Origin: Comamonadaceae bacterium | GTDB taxonomy: Bacteria; Pseudomonadota; Gammaproteobacteria; Burkholderiales; Burkholderiaceae_C | Assembly (NCBI GenBank): GCA_021298995.1 | Contig: JAJTGB010000007.1 | Span: 1-39,799 of the forward strand | Direction: 5' to 3' | Length of the DNA: 39,799 nucleotides | Part shown: positions 19,522 to 28,246 of the stretch, one piece after another | Layout: each line of letters opens with the position of its first letter | Numbering within the stretch: position 1 is the first letter of the stretch | Position numbers and translations under genes: made by a program | Notes under the pieces: model-generated | Seen by the model: the letters and a program-made list of their open reading frames with translations, nothing else | What the model was told of the DNA's origin: nothing | Database searches by the model: none

Positions 19522-20496
19522 TTACTTGGTGTTTTCGATGGCTTGCAGCAAAGCGGGGCCGTTCTTTTCACCAAAGGTTTTGGCAATTTCTGCTGAAACA
19601 ATTTTTTGGAAGGGCGCCATGTCGACGTTTTCAATGACTTGCATGCCTGATTTTTTCAAGTCTGCAACCACTTTGCCTGCATTGGATGCATTCAAGGCTC
19701 GCTGAAACTTGGCAGCTTCGCGGGCTGCTTCCACCACAATGCTTTGGTAGTTGGCTGGCAACGAATCAAACTTGCCTTTGTTCATGGCCACAACCAAGGG
19801 TGAATAAACGTGGTTGCTCACAGTCAAGTGCTTTTGAACTTCGTAAAACTTAGAAGACCAAGTGACATTGATGGGATGTTCTTGCGCATCAAAGGTGCCT
19901 GTTTCTAAAGCGGTGTATAACTCGGCGATGGGCATCGGTGAGGGGTTCATGCCCAACAATCGGAATGCTTGAATATGATAAGGGTTTGGAGTAGAGCGAA
20001 TTTTCAAACCTCTCAAGTCTTCTGGCTTGTTCACTGGGCGCTTGTTGTTGGTGAATGCGCGCCAGCCGTTTTCCCAATAGGCCAAACCTTTCATGCCGTG
20101 TGGTGACAGCTCATTCAAACCGCCTGTGCCAATAGAGCCATCCAAAACGGTGTAAGCGTGCTGAGCGCTGCGAAAAACAAAAGGCAACTCCATGGCAGCC
20201 GTATTGGGCACAATGCCGTTGAAGTTTGAGGCGCCACTAGAAACGATGTCGATGGTGCCGCCCCGCACACCATTGATCATGGCCGCGTCATTGCCCAATT
20301 GGTTGGCGGGAAAAATGGTAATTTCAACATCACCATTGGTGCGTTGTTTGACCAGCTCTGCCAGTTTCATGGCGGCTGCGTGCTGGCCGTCAGAGGTATT
20401 GACCGCGTGGCCCATTCTGAGATTGAACTTGGCAGCAAAGGCTGCGGAGCCCATGCTGGCGATGAGGCAAGCAACGAGAATGCGAGAAATTTTCAT
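19522..20496 (-). CDS. TRAP transporter substrate-binding protein (DctP)
   Basis: Signal peptide; FNLRMGHAVNTSDGQHAAAMKLAELVKQRTNGDVEITIFPANQLGND...; LRGLKIRSTPNPYHIQAFRLLGMNPSPMPIAELYTALETGTFDAQEHP. Confidence 0.95.
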   Translation of the reverse strand: MKISRILVACLIASMGSAAFAAKFNLRMGHAVNTSDGQHAAAMKLAELVKQRTNGDVEITIFPANQLGNDAAMINGVRGGTIDIVSSGASNFNGIVPNTAAMELPFVFRSAQHAYTVLDGSIGTGGLNELSPHGMKGLAYWENGWRAFTNNKRPVNKPEDLRGLKIRSTPNPYHIQAFRLLGMNPSPMPIAELYTALETGTFDAQEHPINVTWSSKFYEVQKHLTVSNHVYSPLVVAMNKGKFDSLPANYQSIVVEAAREAAKFQRALNASNAGKVVADLKKSGMQVIENVDMAPFQKIVSAEIAKTFGEKNGPALLQAIENTK

Positions 20497-20532
20497 GATG
20501 GAGTCTCCTGTGGTTTTAACGTGGTTGAAAAA

Positions 20533-20871
20533 TTAATCGGTTGGAAGCGCATACTCATCGGCACTGAACACAGTGTGAAACACAGTGCCGTCAAACATGG
20601 CAATCAGATCCTTGGATACTTCGCGACTTTTGAGACGCACTTCTGAGGCCAAAGCAATCTCAATTGATTCGCGCGTAGGGTAGCGCACTGAAAGCACCAT
20701 GCCGAAGTGGGGGTCGGCCACATCACTTTCGACTTGCCTTAAAACACGCACTTCTTGTGCACCAGGAAAGCGCGTCCACAAAGGGACAAGCTCTTTGCGA
20801 ATGTAGTTGTTGAAGGCTTGTTCCATGCCGGGTTTGACTTTGCCTTGAAAAAATGCACATCGAATGAACAT
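20533..20871 (-). CDS. Small conserved protein, possibly dimeric alpha+beta barrel (Dabb/EthD-like) fold
   Basis: 112 aa, MFIRCAFFQGKVKPGMEQAFNNYIRKELVPLWTRFPGAQEVRVLRQVESD; ferredoxin-like alpha/beta pattern; embedded in the operon. Confidence 0.6.
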   Translation of the reverse strand: MFIRCAFFQGKVKPGMEQAFNNYIRKELVPLWTRFPGAQEVRVLRQVESDVADPHFGMVLSVRYPTRESIEIALASEVRLKSREVSKDLIAMFDGTVFHTVFSADEYALPTD

Positions 20872-20907
20872 GTAAATCCCAAAGTTTGTGGAGGGTGGTG
20901 GTTGGCA

Positions 20908-21585
20908 CTAAGACTCAGGATGGCTTCGCACATGGTTGAGGTAAGCATCTAACTTGACCATGGAGTTTGCTAAAAGTGTTGAGACTGATTGATCGATGTT
21001 GAGTGCGATGACATCGCTTTCATCAGCATCAGGCTTTTCCAAAGTTTTCAGTTGGCTATCCAACAAACCGGCCTGCATGTAATGGCCCTTGCGTTCTTGC
21101 ATGCGCTGTCTGATCAGCTCTGGGCTACCATCTAAAAAAAGAAACACAACAGGGCCTGCTTGCTGTCTGATTCGGTCTCGGTAAATTCTCTTGAGCGCAG
21201 AACAAGACACGATAGCGCCTGCATTGCCCTGCGGGCAGTATTCCTTTGCACCGCCCTGCGGGCCTGGTTGATTGTCAGCAAGATAGCTGGCAATGCGGTC
21301 CAGCCAAGGCCAGCGATCGGTATCTTGAAGGGCAATGCCTGCGCTCATTTTGGCGATACTCTCGGGCAGGTGAAATTCGTCGCCATCTTTCATGGGCAAG
21401 CTCAGAGCCTTTGAAAGTCCCTCTGCCAGCGTAGATTTGCCAGAGCCGGAAACACCCATCACGATGATTCGCAGCAGAAACTCGCTGCGTTCTTGCTTTA
21501 AAGAACTTTTCAAAACAAAGCCTGTGGGCTGCAAGAACGCGCGGATTTGAGAGTCAGTCAGCCTTGGCGCCAGAGGCTTTGACAA
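20908..21585 (-). CDS. gntK: Gluconokinase (GntK family), with a repeat-derived internal insertion
   Basis: IIVMGVSGSGKSTLAEGLSKALSLPMKDGDEFHLPESIAKMSAGIALQDTDRWPWL ... SCSALKRIYRDRIR ... GHYMQAGLLDSQLKTLEKPDADESDVIALNIDQ. Start uncertain (ORF begins at a TTG overlapping the upstream gene). Confidence 0.88.
   Translation of the reverse strand: MSKPLAPRLTDSQIRAFLQPTGFVLKSSLKQERSEFLLRIIVMGVSGSGKSTLAEGLSKALSLPMKDGDEFHLPESIAKMSAGIALQDTDRWPWLDRIASYLADNQPGPQGGAKEYCPQGNAGAIVSCSALKRIYRDRIRQQAGPVVFLFLDGSPELIRQRMQERKGHYMQAGLLDSQLKTLEKPDADESDVIALNIDQSVSTLLANSMVKLDAYLNHVRSHPES
21226..21263 (-). repeat. Paired palindromic repeat GCCCKGCAGGGC-type (GCCCGCAGGGC x2) inside gntK
   Basis: GCCCTGCGGGC at 21226-21236 and again at 21253-21263 (+ strand), 27 bp start to start, each with a GCCC/GGGC dyad; encodes PQGGAKEYCPQG in frame. 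Confidence 0.75.
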
Positions 21586-22558
21586 TGGGGCCCCAACGTT
21601 GCACTTCTGCTCGGTTCATCTCGGCCATGATCTCGGGGCTGGTGCCCATGATGATGTAGCCCAACTCTGTCATGCGTTTGACAAACTCGGGTGACTTGGT
21701 GCCTTTGATGGCCTCTGCATTGAGTCGCATCACCACGTCACGAGGTGTGTTGGCTGGCACTGCCAAGCCAAACCAGACGCCAGATTCATAGCCGGCAACG
21801 CCAGCCTCAGCCATGGTGGGCAAATCGGGTAGCAAAGGATCTCTTTTGGCTCCGGTAGTTGCCAAAGCTTTGAGCTTGCCAGATTTGATGTGAGGAATTG
21901 CAGATGGAATATTGTCAAACATCATCATGACTTGACCCCCAAGCAGGTCGGTGACGGCAGGTGCACTGCCTTTGTAGGGAATGTGTGTGATGTTGACATT
22001 TGTCAAAGATTTGAACATCTCGCCAGACATGTGAATGCTGGTGCCACTGCCACTGGAAGCGTAATTCATAGCGCCTGGTTGAGATTTGGCCAGAGCAATC
22101 ACTTCGGCAACTGAGTTGGCTTTCACCGATGGGTGCAGCACCAACACATTGTTCAGAGAAACCAAGGCTGAAACAGGTGCCAAGTCTTTGTTGGGGTCAA
22201 AGGGCATCTTGGCATATAGTGCAGGGTTAATGGCTTGGATGCCGCTGGTGGTCATGAAGATGGTGTAGCCATCGGGCGTTGCACGGGCCACATCGGCGCC
22301 GCCAATGTTGCCACCTGCGCCGGGCTTGTTGTCAACCGTGACGGGTTGACCCAAGTTTTTGGACAATTCTTGCGCAATGGCGCGGGACGCGATGTCAACA
22401 GCACCACCTGGTGGGAAGGGACAAACCAAGCGAATGGCTTTGTTTGGAAAAGCTTGTGCCAAAGCGGCGGGCGCAGAAAGCAATGCACCTGCCATGCCCA
22501 CTGAAAGTGCCAAAGTAGAGACCCAAGAGAAGGATGGGCGTAACTTGAAAGATGCCAT
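21554..22558 (-). CDS. Tripartite tricarboxylate transporter-type (Bug/TctC) substrate-binding protein
   Basis: Signal peptide then FPNKAIRLVCPFPPGGAVDIASRAIAQELSKNLGQPVTVDNKPGAGGNIGGADVARATPDGYT. Confidence 0.95.
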   Translation of the reverse strand: MASFKLRPSFSWVSTLALSVGMAGALLSAPAALAQAFPNKAIRLVCPFPPGGAVDIASRAIAQELSKNLGQPVTVDNKPGAGGNIGGADVARATPDGYTIFMTTSGIQAINPALYAKMPFDPNKDLAPVSALVSLNNVLVLHPSVKANSVAEVIALAKSQPGAMNYASSGSGTSIHMSGEMFKSLTNVNITHIPYKGSAPAVTDLLGGQVMMMFDNIPSAIPHIKSGKLKALATTGAKRDPLLPDLPTMAEAGVAGYESGVWFGLAVPANTPRDVVMRLNAEAIKGTKSPEFVKRMTELGYIIMGTSPEIMAEMNRAEVQRWGPIVKASGAKAD

Positions 22559-22735
22559 GTAAAGCTCCTAATGATCGAAATTGAGCCCCGAGCCTATTTG
22601 ACTTTTGGATTTTTGAGCACAGGATATTCCCTTGATTCTGTGAACTGTCCTCACAACAAATCTTTGTAAATCCGAGGTTTAATATGGGCATTCAAAAATC
22701 CCTTTGGGCTTTTTTTACAGCTCCACCCAGTTTGC

Positions 22736-23908
22736 ATGCCAGCCATACCATCACTTCTTTTGAATTTGGGCCACGCGCTCGATCATTTGTTTTTATTGAT
22801 TTTTGCCACAGCGGTCAGTGCCATCGCTTTGGATTTTGGCGTCGGCAGGTGGGAAGACATGATGCCCTACACCGTGGGCGCCTTCTTGATGTTTGGTTTG
22901 GGCTCCATTCCTGCTGGCCGATTGGGTGATTTGTGGGGCCGCAGGCAGATGATGCTGGTGTTCTTTTTTGGCATGGGTTTCTCTGCCATTGCGGTTGCAT
23001 TCACTCAAACGCCTTTGCAAATGGGCATGGCCCTTACGGTTTTGGGTATTTTTTCAGCCATCTACCACCCCGTGGGCATTCCCATGTTGGTTCAAAAATC
23101 AGTGCGTCCAGGCCTGACCATTGGCGTCAATGGCTTGGCTGGCAATTTGGGCATTGCGCTGGCGGCGCTTTCAACTGGCTTCCTGGTGGCTTGGCAGGGT
23201 TGGCGCGTGGCTTTTGTGGTGCCCGGATTGGTCTCCATTGTCTGTGGTGTTGCGTTTGCCATGACGGCCCCGCATGAATCTGGCGCGCCGGCCAAAAAGA
23301 AAGCCAGTTCAGTTCATTTGCCCAAGCACTTGGCTTGGCGCACTTTTGTGGTCATGGTGGGCACAGCTACCACCACCAGCTTGTTGTTCAACATCACAAC
23401 CAATGGCAATGCACAGCTGCTGGCGGAACGCCTTGATGGCTTGGTCAACGACCCCTCGCGCTTGGGCATGTTGCTTGCCGCTGTTTATGCGGTGGCCTCA
23501 TTGGCTCAATTGGTGGTGGGGCGTTTGCTGGATATGTGGCCTGTGAAGCCTTTGTTTTTTTCAATCTTGTTTCTGCAAATTCTGGCCTTTGGCGCGGCCT
23601 CGCAATCGACCGGTTGGGTTTGGTACGCAGCCGCCATCTTCTACATGGTGATGGTCTTTGCCTCCATTCCATTTAGCGACACCATGGTGGTTCGTTATAT
23701 TGACGATGCCATGCGATCGCGGGTGAGTGGCACGCGGATTGCCATCTCGTTTGGCATCAGTTCCATGGCTGTGTACATGCTTGGCCCTGTGGTGAAGGCT
23801 GCTGGCTTTACGCAGTTGATGGTGGCCTTGTCCGTGGTGGCGGCCTTGGGTGCGTTGATTGTGCTTTTTCTGCCCAATGAAGCCCAAATGAATGCCCACT
23901 TGAAATAG
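22736..23908 (+). CDS. MFS transporter
   Basis: 12-TM-like hydrophobic pattern; GLGSIPAGRLGDLWGRRQMMLV (MFS loop 2-3 motif). Confidence 0.9.
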   Translation: MPAIPSLLLNLGHALDHLFLLIFATAVSAIALDFGVGRWEDMMPYTVGAFLMFGLGSIPAGRLGDLWGRRQMMLVFFFGMGFSAIAVAFTQTPLQMGMALTVLGIFSAIYHPVGIPMLVQKSVRPGLTIGVNGLAGNLGIALAALSTGFLVAWQGWRVAFVVPGLVSIVCGVAFAMTAPHESGAPAKKKASSVHLPKHLAWRTFVVMVGTATTTSLLFNITTNGNAQLLAERLDGLVNDPSRLGMLLAAVYAVASLAQLVVGRLLDMWPVKPLFFSILFLQILAFGAASQSTGWVWYAAAIFYMVMVFASIPFSDTMVVRYIDDAMRSRVSGTRIAISFGISSMAVYMLGPVVKAAGFTQLMVALSVVAALGALIVLFLPNEAQMNAHLK

Positions 23909-23930
23909 GTCTGCAGGCCATCGCCTACAA

Positions 23931-24275
23931 CTACACCGCCGCGGTGGCAACCACCTCGATGCGCCATTTTGGTGAAGCCAAATTGGCTTGAACGGTGGCT
24001 CTGGGCGGTGTATGGCCCGGCACCACCCAAGCATCCCAAACCCGGTTCATGCCCTCAAAATCGGCCAAGTCGACCATGAAGATTTGAACCATCAAGAGTT
24101 TGCTTTTGTCTGTGCCAGCGCGAGCGAGCAATCTGTCAATGGCCTGCAAGACCTCACGCGTTTGACCTTCAATGCCCAATTTTGGATCTTCGGGGATCTG
24201 ACCTGCCAGATACACCACGCCGTTGTGAATGGCCATTTCAGAGAGCCTGGCGCCCACATCAAACCGTTGAACCAT
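23931..24275 (-). CDS. RidA/YjgF family protein
   Basis: MVQRFDVGARLSEMAIHNGVVYLAGQIPEDPKLGIEGQTREVLQAIDRLLARAGTDKSKLL...VQIFMVDL...RATVQANLASPKWRIEVVATAAV; ORF extends to 24389 but this ATG is likelier. Confidence 0.9.
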   Translation of the reverse strand: MVQRFDVGARLSEMAIHNGVVYLAGQIPEDPKLGIEGQTREVLQAIDRLLARAGTDKSKLLMVQIFMVDLADFEGMNRVWDAWVVPGHTPPRATVQANLASPKWRIEVVATAAV

Positions 24276-24387
24276 GTTGACATCCTTGTCTTGTGAGAAT
24301 TTGGAGATTGCCAAGTCTATTTTGCCATTGCGACAGACACTAGAATGAGGTTTAAGTTTTGCCAGCCGTTTGATCAGGAATTTAGAC

Positions 24388-25511
24388 ATGAAACTACCGA
24401 ACAGTCTGCGTGCGCTTCAGCACCGGAATTTTCGGTTGTTCATCATGGGGCAGGGCACCTCTCAAATTGGCAACTGGGTGCAGTTGATTGCCACCAGTTG
24501 GTTGGTTTACAGCCTGTCTGGCTCAACCTTGATGTTGGGTTTGTCTGCCTTCAGTTTGCAGATTCCCATGTTGTTGATCACGCCCTTTTCAGGTGTCTTG
24601 CTAGACCGCTTAGATGTGCGCCGTGTTTCAGACAGGCTCTCATTTCCAAACTCTTGCCCAACCGGCAAGAGCTGACCAATGCCATTGCGCTCAATTCAAC
24701 TGTGATGAATGGCGCCCGATTCATTGGTCCGATGTTGGGTGGTTTGATCACGGCTGCCTTTGGTGAGGTTTGGAGTTTTGCCACCAATTGCGTGATGCGC
24801 GTAGCCGTCATTTCCGCTTTGCGGGCCAGTCAAATTGCACCTCATGTCAACCGACCAGCCTCTACGGGACTGTTCAAGCAACTGATGGCGGGCATTGAAT
24901 ACGCCTACGGATTTTTCCCAAGCCGATGTGCATTGCTTTTGTTGGCCGTGAGCAGTTTTTGTTTACAGTCTTACGCCTCTCTCATGCCATGGTTTGCCAG
25001 CGAGCGATTTCATGGCGACTCTAGAACTTTGGGGCTGCTGTACAGCTCCGCCGGGCTTGGTGCAGTTTGCGGCATGCTCTACCTAGCCTCGAGAACCAAC
25101 ATCCGTGGTTTGTTCAAAGTGATTGGATGGAATGCCGGCGTCGCAGGGCTGATGCTGGTTGCCTTTTCTTTTGCTGAGAGTTTGTGGCTGGCGCTTCCCA
25201 TGTTGTTTGTGTCAGCCCTTTGCATGATGCTCACTGCGGCCTCTACCAACACCGTGCTTCAAAGCATCGTGCCAGATGAATTGCGGGGGCGCGTGGCTGC
25301 TTTGTATGTCATGTCTTTTCTAGGCATGTCGCCCGTGGGATCACTTTGTTCTGGCTGGTTGGCAGACCACATTGGCAGTCCGTCTGCTTTGGCGCTGTTT
25401 GGCAGCATTGGCCTGATTGCGGCGCTTGTTTATGCCTTTTACTTCCAACGCATTCGTGCAGACATCTTGCCTTTGTATCAGGCATTGGAAATTCCCCCTC
25501 ACGACGAATGA
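24388..25511 (+). pseudogene. MFS transporter gene disrupted by internal frameshifting deletion
   Basis: Frame 1 encodes MKLPNSLRALQHRNFRLFIMGQGTSQIGNWVQ...GVLLDRLDVRRV then shifts to a stop at 24675; the continuing homologous sequence RQALISKLLPNRQELTNAIALNSTVMNGARFIGPMLGG... is in another frame from about 24630. Confidence 0.82.
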
Positions 25512-25540
25512 GTGAGGGCGGATAGTTCAGGGCGAGCGTT

Positions 25541-26743
25541 TCAGGGGGTGTGTTCTGCCAGATAAGCAATGGCGGCTGCCATGCCGTTGGGACCGTACGG
25601 GATTTTTTGAACCGTCATGGCCGCTTCAATGCCAGCCAGGGCACCCAAAATCATGGGTTCATTCATGTCGCCCAAGTGGCCAATGCGAAAGACACGACCT
25701 GCCAAAGGTCCTAAGCCACCAGCCATGGCAACCTGGAATTTTTCACGGGCCACCACGCGCAAGGCCTCAGGGTCAATGCCAGCGGCAACCTCGATGGCCG
25801 TGACTGACGAGGAAAACCCATTGGGGTCTTGGCAGTGAAGCTTGATGCTACCAGCCGTGGCCCAGCAATTGACTGCCGCTCTCACGGCACCGCCTAAGCG
25901 CTGGTGCCTTGCATACACCGCAGGCAAGCCCTCTGCCTTGAGCAGGCCCAAAGAAACCTCCAAACCTGCCAGATGCGCCAGAGGGGGAGTGCCACAAAAC
26001 TTGGCGGATTGGTTATCGGTTTTTCGCTCTAACCAACTCCAATAGAAACGGGGTTTGGCATGCGCCTTAGACCATGCAAATGCTTTGGCATTGGCCGCCA
26101 CAAAGCCAAGTCCGGGCGGCATCATCAAACCTTTTTGGGAGCTGCCCAGACACACATCAACACCCAAAGCATCCATGTCAAAGGGCGCTGCCCCAAGGGA
26201 GGCCACCACATCCACCACAAAAAGCGCTGGGTGACCTGTGCTGTTGATGGCTTCGCGAATGGTTTGCAGATTGCTTGTGATGCCGCTTGCCGTATCGGTG
26301 TGAACCACCATGACGGCCGCAATGTGGTGTCGGGTGTCCGCGCGCAGTGCGGCTTCTATAGCCGCAACATCCATTGGCTGACCTTCGGTGTGCGGTGTTC
26401 TGATGACGGATAGACCTAAGGCGGTGGTCTGAATGGCCCACTGGTCAGAGAAATGGCCAGATCCAGCAATCAACAAGCTGTGCTGGTCTGATCCCAAATT
26501 GGCGGATGCAGCTTCCCAAACACCATGGCCATTGCTGGCATAAAAGAACACGTCAGAGGCCGGTGAGTTCAGCAAGTCCTTCATGCCCACTTCGCAGGCT
26601 GCAATGAGCGCGGCAACACGAGGATCGGATAAATCCGTCATGGGCCTTTGCATGGCATGCATGACTTCATCGGGCACATGCGTGGGTCCCGGCGAGTGAA
26701 CAAATCGGATGCCAGGGAGCCTTGGGGTAATGGGGGAACTCAT
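25541..26743 (-). CDS. Pyridoxal-phosphate aminotransferase class V (serine/alanine-glyoxylate aminotransferase-like)
   Basis: FVHSPGPTHVPDEVMHAMQRPMTDLSDPR...; VDVVASLGAAPFDMDALGVDVCLGSSQKGLMMPPGLGFV (PLP lysine context SSQKGLM). Confidence 0.92.
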   Translation of the reverse strand: MSSPITPRLPGIRFVHSPGPTHVPDEVMHAMQRPMTDLSDPRVAALIAACEVGMKDLLNSPASDVFFYASNGHGVWEAASANLGSDQHSLLIAGSGHFSDQWAIQTTALGLSVIRTPHTEGQPMDVAAIEAALRADTRHHIAAVMVVHTDTASGITSNLQTIREAINSTGHPALFVVDVVASLGAAPFDMDALGVDVCLGSSQKGLMMPPGLGFVAANAKAFAWSKAHAKPRFYWSWLERKTDNQSAKFCGTPPLAHLAGLEVSLGLLKAEGLPAVYARHQRLGGAVRAAVNCWATAGSIKLHCQDPNGFSSSVTAIEVAAGIDPEALRVVAREKFQVAMAGGLGPLAGRVFRIGHLGDMNEPMILGALAGIEAAMTVQKIPYGPNGMAAAIAYLAEHTP

Positions 26744-26952
26744 GCGTTGTGCTTTCTAAATCGGATACATGAAGATTGTAGGTAGAGCATAAATTGACTT
26801 GATGGCCTTCGTGGCAGATCGCAGAGAAAAATTCAGACACTTTTGAAAAAATACTAAACTAGTCCTTAAGCTGTTTGAACTCAGAAAGACATTTCATGCC
26901 ATCCACTTCCCTGACCCGCTCTGTTGCTATCTTTTGCCGAGGTTAATGGCGT

Positions 26953-28131
26953 ATGGAATCCCGTAAAGCTTGGGTGGTTGTCTGGGCAACCTTTGTGTGT
27001 TTGGCGGTCATCTTTGGCGTGTCTTATTCTTTTGCAGCATTTTTTGAAAGTTTTGCCGAGGAATTCTCTGCGCAAAGAGCGGATGTGTCCTGGATCTTCG
27101 GGCTTTGTGGGTTGGTGTACTTTGTATTGGGTGCCCTTGGCGGCATGTTGGCCGATCGATGGGGGCCACGACTTGTTTGCATGGTCGGCATGGGCTTCAT
27201 GGCACTTGGCCTGTTTTTAACCAGCCTGGCCCAAAATTTAAGCACCGTGTATTTGAGCTACGGCCTGCTGGTAGGTCTTGGTATTGCCTTTGTTTACACG
27301 CCTTCCATTGCTTCGGTTCAGCCGTGGTTCACCAAGCGACGTGGCTTGGCCTCTGGCATTGCCAGTTCGGGTGTGGGTGCCGGCACGCTGATATTGCCAG
27401 TGCTTGTCAGCTACTTGCTTGGCTCTGTAGATTGGCGAAGTGCGCTGCAAATGATGGCTTTGGGTGTGCTCATGCTGGGTTTGACGGCCTCATTTTTGTT
27501 AGAAAGAGCGCCGTCTATCCCAGGTCAGCAAGGCGGCCAACTCTCCGGTTTAACCTTGCCCGAGGCTTTGAAAACAGCTTCTTTTCGTTGGCTTTATGTT
27601 GGCACCTTGTTGGGAGCGCCAGTCATGTTCATCCCATTCGCACACATCTCGGCAGCCGCCAGAGATGCAGGTGTGGCTGACGCACAGGCTGTGGGTTTGG
27701 TGGGTTTGATTGGGATCGGCAGTTTGGTGGGCCGATTTGCCATCGGCTGGCTAGCCGATCGCTTGGGCAGGGTTAAAACACTCATGCTCATGCAGTGCCT
27801 CATGGGCATGTCTTATTTGGTATGGGCTGGCGCTCAAGAGTGGTGGATTTTTGCCCTTTTTGCGCTTTGGTTCGGGCTTAGTTACGGCAGCATCGTTTCA
27901 CTGCTTCCTGCTATCTGCATGGATTTGTTTGGGGGTCGAGCTGTCTCGGCCGTCATTGGCACGCTTTACACCGGTGCCGCCTTGGGCAATTTGCTGGGTC
28001 CAGTTTTGGCCGGTCAAGTATTTGATGTCACTCAAAGTTACGTTCTTGTGATTTGGATCACGCTGGGTATTTCGGCTCTGGCCACTTACAGTTGCTGGCG
28101 CATTTTGAAGTACCCCAAACTTTTTGAATAA
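26953..28131 (+). CDS. MFS transporter (monocarboxylate/OFA-like)
   Basis: 12-TM pattern; GVSYSFAAFFESFAEEFSAQRADVSWIFGLCGLVYFVLGALGGMLADRWGPR; SVQPWFTKRRGLASGIASSGVGAG. Confidence 0.92.
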   Translation: MESRKAWVVVWATFVCLAVIFGVSYSFAAFFESFAEEFSAQRADVSWIFGLCGLVYFVLGALGGMLADRWGPRLVCMVGMGFMALGLFLTSLAQNLSTVYLSYGLLVGLGIAFVYTPSIASVQPWFTKRRGLASGIASSGVGAGTLILPVLVSYLLGSVDWRSALQMMALGVLMLGLTASFLLERAPSIPGQQGGQLSGLTLPEALKTASFRWLYVGTLLGAPVMFIPFAHISAAARDAGVADAQAVGLVGLIGIGSLVGRFAIGWLADRLGRVKTLMLMQCLMGMSYLVWAGAQEWWIFALFALWFGLSYGSIVSLLPAICMDLFGGRAVSAVIGTLYTGAALGNLLGPVLAGQVFDVTQSYVLVIWITLGISALATYSCWRILKYPKLFE

Positions 28132-28164
28132 GTTCAAAAGCCTGCTCAAGGCCTAGAATGATAT

Positions 28165-28239
28165 TTGTTTATAAACCTATTGTTAAAAAACTAAGGGTTG
28201 CTAAACTAATTGTTTATTAACTTAATGTTATTCAACTAG
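28165..28239. repeat. Five tandem 15-bp iteron-like units, each containing GTT-N4-AAC
   Basis: Units at 28165 TTGTTTATAAACCTA, 28180 TTGTTAAAAAACTAA, 28195 GGGTTGCTAAACTAA, 28210 TTGTTTATTAACTTA, 28225 ATGTTATTCAACTAG; GTT at 28167, 28182, 28197, 28212, 28227. Confidence 0.85.
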
Positions 28240-28246
28240 ACTAAAA

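Noticed and set aside
26840-26880. TACTAAACTAGTCC near the MFS promoter as another copy of the dyad array
   Set aside because: Shares only CTAAACTA by chance; no GTT-N4-AAC phasing.
27105-27680. 191-aa ORF overlapping the MFS gene in another frame
   Set aside because: Frame-shifted Gly/Trp/His-rich translation of a TM protein gene; artefact.
28165-28239. CRISPR array interpretation of the 15-bp repeats
   Set aside because: Units are contiguous and 15 bp with no spacers, and no cas genes are present; iteron/operator is the better description.
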